Source: Cryptomeria japonica (taxonomy: Eukaryota > Streptophyta > Pinopsida > Cupressales > Cupressaceae). Taken from it: 64,000 nt of DNA. Location: positions 601,855,644-601,919,643 of the forward strand of contig NC_081415.1 of NCBI RefSeq assembly GCF_030272615.1, in the 5' to 3' direction. The notes below the pieces were generated by a model. The model made no database searches, had not been told where the DNA came from, and saw nothing but the letters and a program-made list of their open reading frames with translations. Position 1 is the stretch's first letter. Every line of letters begins with the position of its first letter. Positions 58,560 to 64,000 of the stretch are shown here, one piece after another. The position numbers and the translations under genes are program-made.

Positions 58560-59699
58560 TGTTGGAATCAATGAACACTAAGAGGAGGGGTGAATTAGTG
58601 TTCTACAATTCATAAATTTATTAAACTAATTGTTAAACCACCAAATGCATAAGAATGAAAGTAAAGTGCAGAAACATAAACCAATCAACCACAAAACCAT
58701 AACACCATAATTTTTACATGGAAACCTAGAAAGGGAAAAACCACGATGGGATTTAAACCCATAATATTACTATAATTTGATCAGGAGTATGATAATATTA
58801 CAAAAAAAGGAATGCACTTGCATTCAGGCTCACTGCCTAGAGCTCACTGTTCAAATAAAAAAGAGGGCTACAACCTGGAAGACTCATTGTCCTACAAATG
58901 ATTATAATAGTGTATGAACTGAAGAATAGAATCTACTTATGCCAAATAACAGTTTCGGTTAAGCTCAAGAATTATTCTGCAACTATTTTGTCCCTCTACT
59001 CTATGCTATTGCTCTATCATATACCAAAGCACTAAAACCTTCAATTACATTCACTAATCTATGCACATTCATTCATACAATCTTATCACTCTTATACCAT
59101 CTCTTAAAACTCTTAAATGAATCGGTCTTATATATCCACATCAATAGGACAAATCAATTCCTGTGTCGGCTTCCAAAAACCTCTTAACACACAACATGTA
59201 ACGTGTAACCAATAAGTCAGCTCAAATCATCCACAAATCCATATGCAAACCTAAACAAGATGATATAAATCTTCACACATGTCATCCCAATCTCCTCAAA
59301 CTCAAAACCAATCACCGAAATCATCCCTAAGATTTCGGCTCACATGCTACATCAAATAGCTCTATTCTTCCTGAATTACTAGATATCAGACCTTCAATGT
59401 CGCTCATGAATCAACACCAGTTACTAGGATTACAAGATAAGTTGCCTCAAACCTCAAATCATCTACCTCTATCACCACAACAAAATTTCTACAATGAAAA
59501 TCAAGATCTACACATTATACTCATACTCTTCCAAAAACTGTATTCCACCTTCCAAACTTATGCCTAATGGATAATGCAACTATCGATAAATCAAATCTAC
59601 ATGTACTAGATATGATTTCTAAACTGAGTTTCCATCAATCACAACTCCTAATAATTTCTTATGCATGAATGTTCACCGAAATAGTGTCTCTTGCCAATA
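58560..59699 (-). repeat. N4 5' LTR
   Basis: A 1,140-bp LTR pairing with 23412-24543. It begins TGTTGGAATCAATG and ends CTTGCCAATA where CAACA is expected. Confidence 0.85.
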
Positions 59700-60411
59700 G
59701 GGAATAGGGATTTGCATTAGGTCAAACCCCAATTTTGGAATTAACCATGAAATAGAATTGAAATGTAAATGAAGTACTGTAATGGAAATTATTTCCTTTT
59801 GAGGAAAATGCTGAAAATATTTGAAACACTAATGATATATATTGTATGAAGTTTTGTTTGTCTTCATAAGAAATTAGGGTTTCCTGTAGATAGCCTTTAG
59901 AAAACATAGAACATGAAAATCATATCCAATGCTTGAATCTTGACTTTGCTTCTGCTACAATACTTGAAAGAAGACTGATTGCTTTCCCAATTGAATTTGA
60001 ATTAATTATGAATGCCTTATTGATTGATTGGATCTATGGACATAAAAATGAGAGGGGTAGACCTCCTTTTATACATACTTGGTTGAAAAAAAATTAATTA
60101 TTTGACATGAGCCGACATTGGATCCAAGTTATTGCCCACTTCTTGTTACCATTGAGAGGCCCCAAAAATGGGCCCTAATTTAGAGGACTAGGGTGCCCTA
60201 GTCTTTGAGGACCAGGGTGTGGGCACCCTGGTCATAGCTAATTAGGGACTCAGGATTTTAGGGGAGAGAGTGTAGATACTGAAGATATTGAGTTTGGTGC
60301 ATGGTGTGAGCAGAATCAGGGCTCTAATCAGGACCTGGGGGATGAACACAAAAGTGAGTGCCCAAATGAGGAAAAAATTGTAAGGGAGTACAATTTAGGA
60401 TGTTACATTTA
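59700..60411 (-). repeat. Possible 3' LTR of element U, right part
   Basis: On the minus strand this ends, at 60411, with TGTAACATCC, a start common to some Gypsy LTRs. It is preceded by a purine tract (AAAGTGGGAGGTAAA, 60412-60426). GGGTGCCCTAGTC/GGTGTGGGCACCCTGGTC at 60189-60234 forms inverted and direct repeats. The other LTR is not in the window. Confidence 0.4.
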
Positions 60412-60685
60412 CCTCCCACTTTAGCAGGAGTATGAGATTAAGATTACTCTCGGTAAAGTAAAAAGGTTTGCATTGAAAAGCTTTCATCAAGTCATCAAAG
60501 AGGCAGGATACAGCAAGACCCCATGGGACTTTCGGATCTTACTACTTCAAAAACAAGATAAAAGGGAAATAAAAAAGATAAAAGAGAGAGAGAATCATGA
60601 TTTCTAGCCTAGTAACGTTCACTTACTATGAACCATGAAAAAGAAAAATATCAAATTACAAAGAAATGATGAATAAATGATGAAC
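60412..60685 (-). other. Internal remnant of element U
   Basis: A polypurine-tract-like start, then 250 bases without an ORF. Cop2 begins at about 60686. Confidence 0.3.
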
Positions 60686-62145
60686 AGTTAGTACCAAACC
60701 GGTACTGAGAGGGGGGGGTGACTCTATATAGGGAAAAGCACTTTTCCTGAACCAGTTTGACTATGAACACTGAACTTTAACTGGCAAGCAATAACACTAG
60801 TCTAAAAATAGATTACTACCGGTAACACATAGTGAGAATGTCAAAGACATAAACTGGTAACCCTTAGCTTTCCATACAATCTATAACCTCATTTCCACTT
60901 CACCCTTATGCATAAACCATTAATATATCATTAAAAATATAATGACTACTAGTTCAATATATTTTACCAGTTTTACATAAAACACTAAACCATCACATGA
61001 AAGGCATCACACATGACACACTGATTTTTCACGTGGAAACCCAACTAGGAAAAACCATGGTGGGGATGAATACCCACAAGATGTTCTTGAACTCTTTTGA
61101 ATTTTGCTCTGTTAGGAGCCTAGTCTGGTTAGAGACTATTACAATAGGTTCTGCTACAAACTGATCCTATTAGGGATCACCCAATTAAGGGATGGCTAAA
61201 TACCCGGTTAAAGGTTAGAACCCTGTTAAAGGTTACCTTGCAAGAGGATTTGAAGAACTCATTGAATTGAGTCACCCTATTAAAGGATTTACACAAAAGC
61301 TTGTTAAAGCTACATGGTTAAGGGATTTTCCAACTTCTGAAATGGTTAGAAGTCAATAGGTAATACACTAATCTAATAACAACACTCAATGCCAAGGCAG
61401 ATCCACTTTAGCTCCTCCTCTTCTACAATCACACTCTGCAGGTATCAACACACTTCTCCGGTCTAGCAAGAATCAAGTATCACTCTCTGGGATACACACA
61501 TACCATTTTCCAACAACTTCAAAATCAAAAACATCATTGACCTTATAGGAAGCAAATAGGTTGGTAGCATAAACCCTAAACCCTAAACATTTAGGTTTTA
61601 CAATTCAATCGGTTCAATCTTGATCGTTAATCATACTGCATTGAATACAATAGTCTTGAATATATCTCAAGATGTTCTCAAATTTTTCATTTTTTGCACT
61701 TGAAGAAGCTGATAACCCATTACGTGCTCTCCACCATTTACAGAGACTTTGCACATCTTGAGGTAGATAGGATCAATCTCCACACAAGATCCTCAAGGAA
61801 ATCCTTCACGCACACAAGGCTGATGTGGCAACACTATCAAGTCTTCATTACAATGCTAACTCATCACAAGATGTCATCAATTGAATCACACAGTCTTGGA
61901 ATGCATCAACCAAAAACCCTAAAGCTAAGACTACCAACCGGTAGTCATGCCAAATGAAACCCCAATACTAAACTTCCATTTACCGGTTCTCACTCCAACA
62001 TACTAGTTCACCTTGAACAAACATACCACTTCACTTTCTCACAAATACTGGTTTACATCATCATATCGGTACATACTTCAACATATTGACATCAATGACA
62101 ACATACAATATCATCATGTCATCTTTCTCTGCACATATGCCAACA
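60686..62145 (-). repeat. Cop2 3' LTR
   Basis: About 1,460 bp; starts AGTTAGTACC (TG worn) with CTGAGAGGGGGGGGTGA near 60703 and ends ATATGCCAACA. The block CCCAACTAGGAAAAACCATGG (61041-61061) recalls the U5 block of the other LTRs. The partner is outside the window. Confidence 0.75.
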
Positions 62146-62280
62146 ATCTTCCCCTTTAGAATTGATGGCAATATACAAAGGTATCTTTCTACTTCTGCTT
62201 CACATCTTCTCCCCCTTTGACAACAATGCCAAAGTGGAGGCGTACACATCTGTGTTCCACTATGCTGCTCCCCCTAAGGA
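62146..62280 (-). other. Cop2 polypurine tract block
   Basis: The minus strand carries TTGCCATCAATTC then AAAGGGGAAGAT (62146-62157), an inner TTGTCAAAGGGGGAGAA (62207-62223) and CTTAGGGGGAGC (about 62267-62280). Confidence 0.75.
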
Positions 62281-62399
62281 GTAGCATCCTTCAACACACC
62301 AATCCTAACAAAGATATATCAATGTAAGACCTGACTGATGTGGAGCACACACCTTTAGTTCACCTCTTGAAGTGGTAGCACCCCTAATTCACCTCTCAA

Positions 62400-63014
62400 A
62401 TAGGTAAAGGTAGCCTTCGGTAGAGGCTTGGTGAATATATCTGCTAACTGCTCCTTACTACAAACATGGTCCAATACAACCTCTTTGTTCTAAACCTTCT
62501 CCCTCAAGAAATGATACTTGAGCTCGAAGTGCTTGGTTCTAGCATGTAAAAATGGATTCTTGGAGATGTTAATTGCACTTGTGTTGTCACAAAATATACT
62601 TACCGGTTCAAATACAGGAACTTTGAAGCCGTTTAATACATGCTTCATCCAAATTGTTTGGGTGCAGTTCATAAATGCTGCAACATACTCTGCTTCTACT
62701 GTAGACTTAGAAATACAACTCTTCTTCTTACTCATCCATGAGACTAGTCTACCACCAAGAAAGAATGCACCACCAGTTGTGCTCTTTTGGTCATCCATAT
62801 TAGTAGCCCAATCAGCATCTGTAAACACTTTCAGGTTGAAATAATTACTGTATGGAGACCATAATCTATAGTCAATAGTTCCCTTCAGATATCTCAGAAT
62901 CCGCTTGACTGATACCAATTGGGATTCTCTTGGGATTTTCTGGAACCGTGCAGTAATGCCCACTGTATGTACAATGTCTGGTCTGCTATGTACTACATAT
63001 TTTTCCTTTACCAA
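62400..63014 (-). pseudogene. Cop2 RNase H domain
   Basis: RYLKGTIDYRLW, FTDADWATNMDDQKSTTGGA, LVSWMSKKKSC and TVEAEYVAA are the Copia RNase H segments, ending with a HARTKHFELKYHFLREKV tail. The usual IFTKPL tail is visible near 62420-62440 beyond a stop. It would follow RT in the polyprotein. Confidence 0.85.
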
Positions 63015-63021
63015 TCATTGA

Positions 63022-63794
63022 TCAGTATTCTTTCTCATTTACCAACACTGAGTCATCCTCTTTTGATAATTTACAACCGGTCACCATCGGTGTACCAACT
63101 AGTTTGTTGTCTTCCATACCAAAGGTCTTCAACACCTCTTTGAAATACTTGGACTGAGTGATAAAGATTCCATCTTTCATTTGTTGAATTTGTAGTGCAA
63201 TGAAGAACTTAATCTCCCCTATAAGTGACATCTCAAATTCCTTTTTCATCTCATCTCCAAAGTCATGACTCATCTTGTCATCTCCTCCAAAAATTATGTC
63301 ATCAACAAATACTTCACAGATCAGAATCTGATCTCCTTCTGATTTCAATTAGATATTGCTATCTCACTTGTTCTTTCAAATCCAATCTTCACAAGATGGG
63401 AGTGCAAGCGTTCATACCATGCTCTAGGTGCCTGCTTTAGTCCATACAAGGCTTTATGTAGCCTACACACCATGTCACCATCTTCTGATAGGGAAAACCC
63501 ATCTAGTTTCTCTATATACACCTCCTCTTCTAGTATTCCATTCAGGAATGCAGATTTTACATACATTTGATATACTTTAAATCCCTTGAAGGCTACATAT
63601 GCAAGAAGCATACAAACTCCTTCCAATCTGGCTACTGGAGCAAAGGTTTCTCTATAGTCTTCTCCTTCTTCTTGAGCATATCCTTTACACACCAGTCTGG
63701 CTTTGTTTCTAACCACTGAGCCATCTTCATTCAACTTATTTCTAAAAACCCATTTGGTGCCTATGACATTTTTATGCTCAGGTCTAGGTACCAA
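63022..63794 (-). pseudogene. Cop2 reverse transcriptase with one frameshift
   Basis: [60 protein letters not shown] and [13 protein letters not shown] are followed by a frame change near 63350-63360. [11 protein letters not shown] (FVDD at 63298-63309) and EFEMSLIGEIKFFIALQI come next. Phe in place of Tyr at the active site matches Cop1. Asp in the [10 protein letters not shown] segment is replaced by Tyr, which removes the first catalytic Asp (QMDV in Cop1). Confidence 0.87.
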
Positions 63795-64000
63795 AGACCA
63801 TGCACCATTCTTTTCTATTTAGTCAAGTTCCTCTTCCATTGCCTTGATCCAGTCTTCATCTTTATGTGCCTCTTTGAATGTTTTAGGCTCAAATTCAGAG
63901 ATCATGCAAGAATTTTCTCTGACCTTTATTCTTGTAAGAATTCCTGCATCCTTCTCCTATGATCTACTTTGGATCATGATTTAGCTTTACATACCTAGGA
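63795..64000 (-). pseudogene. Cop2 integrase-RT linker
   Basis: Readable residues such as YVKLNHDPK and EDWIKAMEEELD match the linker just before Copia RT. In-frame stops are present. It is cut by the window end. Confidence 0.6.

Larger units (their letters stand above)
23412..59699 (-). mobile_element. N4: old pol-less LTR retrotransposon hosting the nest
   Basis: LTRs at 23412-24543 and 58560-59699 mark a minus-strand element. Its own DNA is only about 9 kb; the rest is G1, N3 (with L1) and a probable solo LTR. Its ends are worn: TG became TT on the left and CA became TA on the right. Flanking 5-mers GCGAA (23407-23411) and GGGAA (59700-59704) match at four of five. It has a tRNA-Met-like primer site, the shared polypurine block, a coiled-coil gag with knuckles and scattered ORF2 pieces. 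No pol. By-eye LTR divergence of about 12 percent makes it the oldest in the nest. Confidence 0.82.
60686..64000 (-). mobile_element. Cop2: SIRE-type Copia element, cut by window end
   Basis: Minus-strand Copia element with 3' LTR (60686-62145), polypurine tracts, RNase H and reverse transcriptase. The integrase, gag and 5' LTR lie beyond the window. The pol residues resemble Cop1 ([21 protein letters not shown]). A frameshift in RT and scattered stops suggest it is inactive. Confidence 0.85.

Noticed and set aside
1-64000. CRISPR arrays, bacterial operons, rRNA or complete tRNA genes
   Set aside because: None seen; the only tRNA-related sequences are primer binding sites.

Overview
This is plant nuclear DNA made almost wholly of LTR retrotransposons, many nested inside one another. 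There are no operons or bacterial signals. I found no convincing host gene. The AT-rich sequence, SIRE-type Copia pol proteins, initiator-tRNA-Met primer sites and long nested LTR elements suggest a seed plant with a very large genome. A gymnosperm is my best guess, but this is inference.

Layout. 1-342 is a Copia gag scrap and 343-1204 a probable solo LTR. A DUF4283-type ORF relic (1205-1451 plus 8119-8640) is split by element N1 (1452-8113, minus strand, target duplication AACCT). A SIRE-type Copia, Cop1 (9177-about 23130, minus), carries element N2 (10217-18171, plus) inside its 3' LTR. From about 23131 to 60411 lies a nest: a probable split LTR of an unknown element (U) contains N4 (23412-59699, minus). 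N4 contains a chromovirus G1 (24981-34854, plus, duplication CTTAC), a probable solo LTR (56412-57927) and N3 (35803-53231, minus, duplication CAACA). N3 in turn contains L1 (36829-47689, plus, duplication TATAC). A second SIRE-type Copia, Cop2 (60686 to the window end, minus), closes the window.

The most interesting content is the N family (N1-N4). These are four LTR elements without reverse transcriptase or integrase. Each encodes a coiled-coil gag with an array of CCHC zinc knuckles. Each also has a separate second ORF (ORF2, about 1,100 codons where complete) of unknown function: an N-terminal globular region, a Lys-rich and acidic middle, and a C-terminal coiled coil. They share primer site, C-rich LTR end and several polypurine-tract blocks with the pol-bearing Cop1 and Cop2, as expected if they are mobilised in trans by sirevirus-like partners. 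L1 is a different pol-less element with one Pro/Ser-rich ORF of 836 codons.

Decay. In three long frames (G1 gag-pol, N2 ORF2, L1 ORF) I count 25 internal stops with no frameshift; 20 are TAG. This fits deamination of methylated CAG codons. By-eye LTR divergence rises outward through the nest (G1 lowest, then L1, N3, N4), which agrees with insertion order. All boundaries and percentages were read by eye, not computed.
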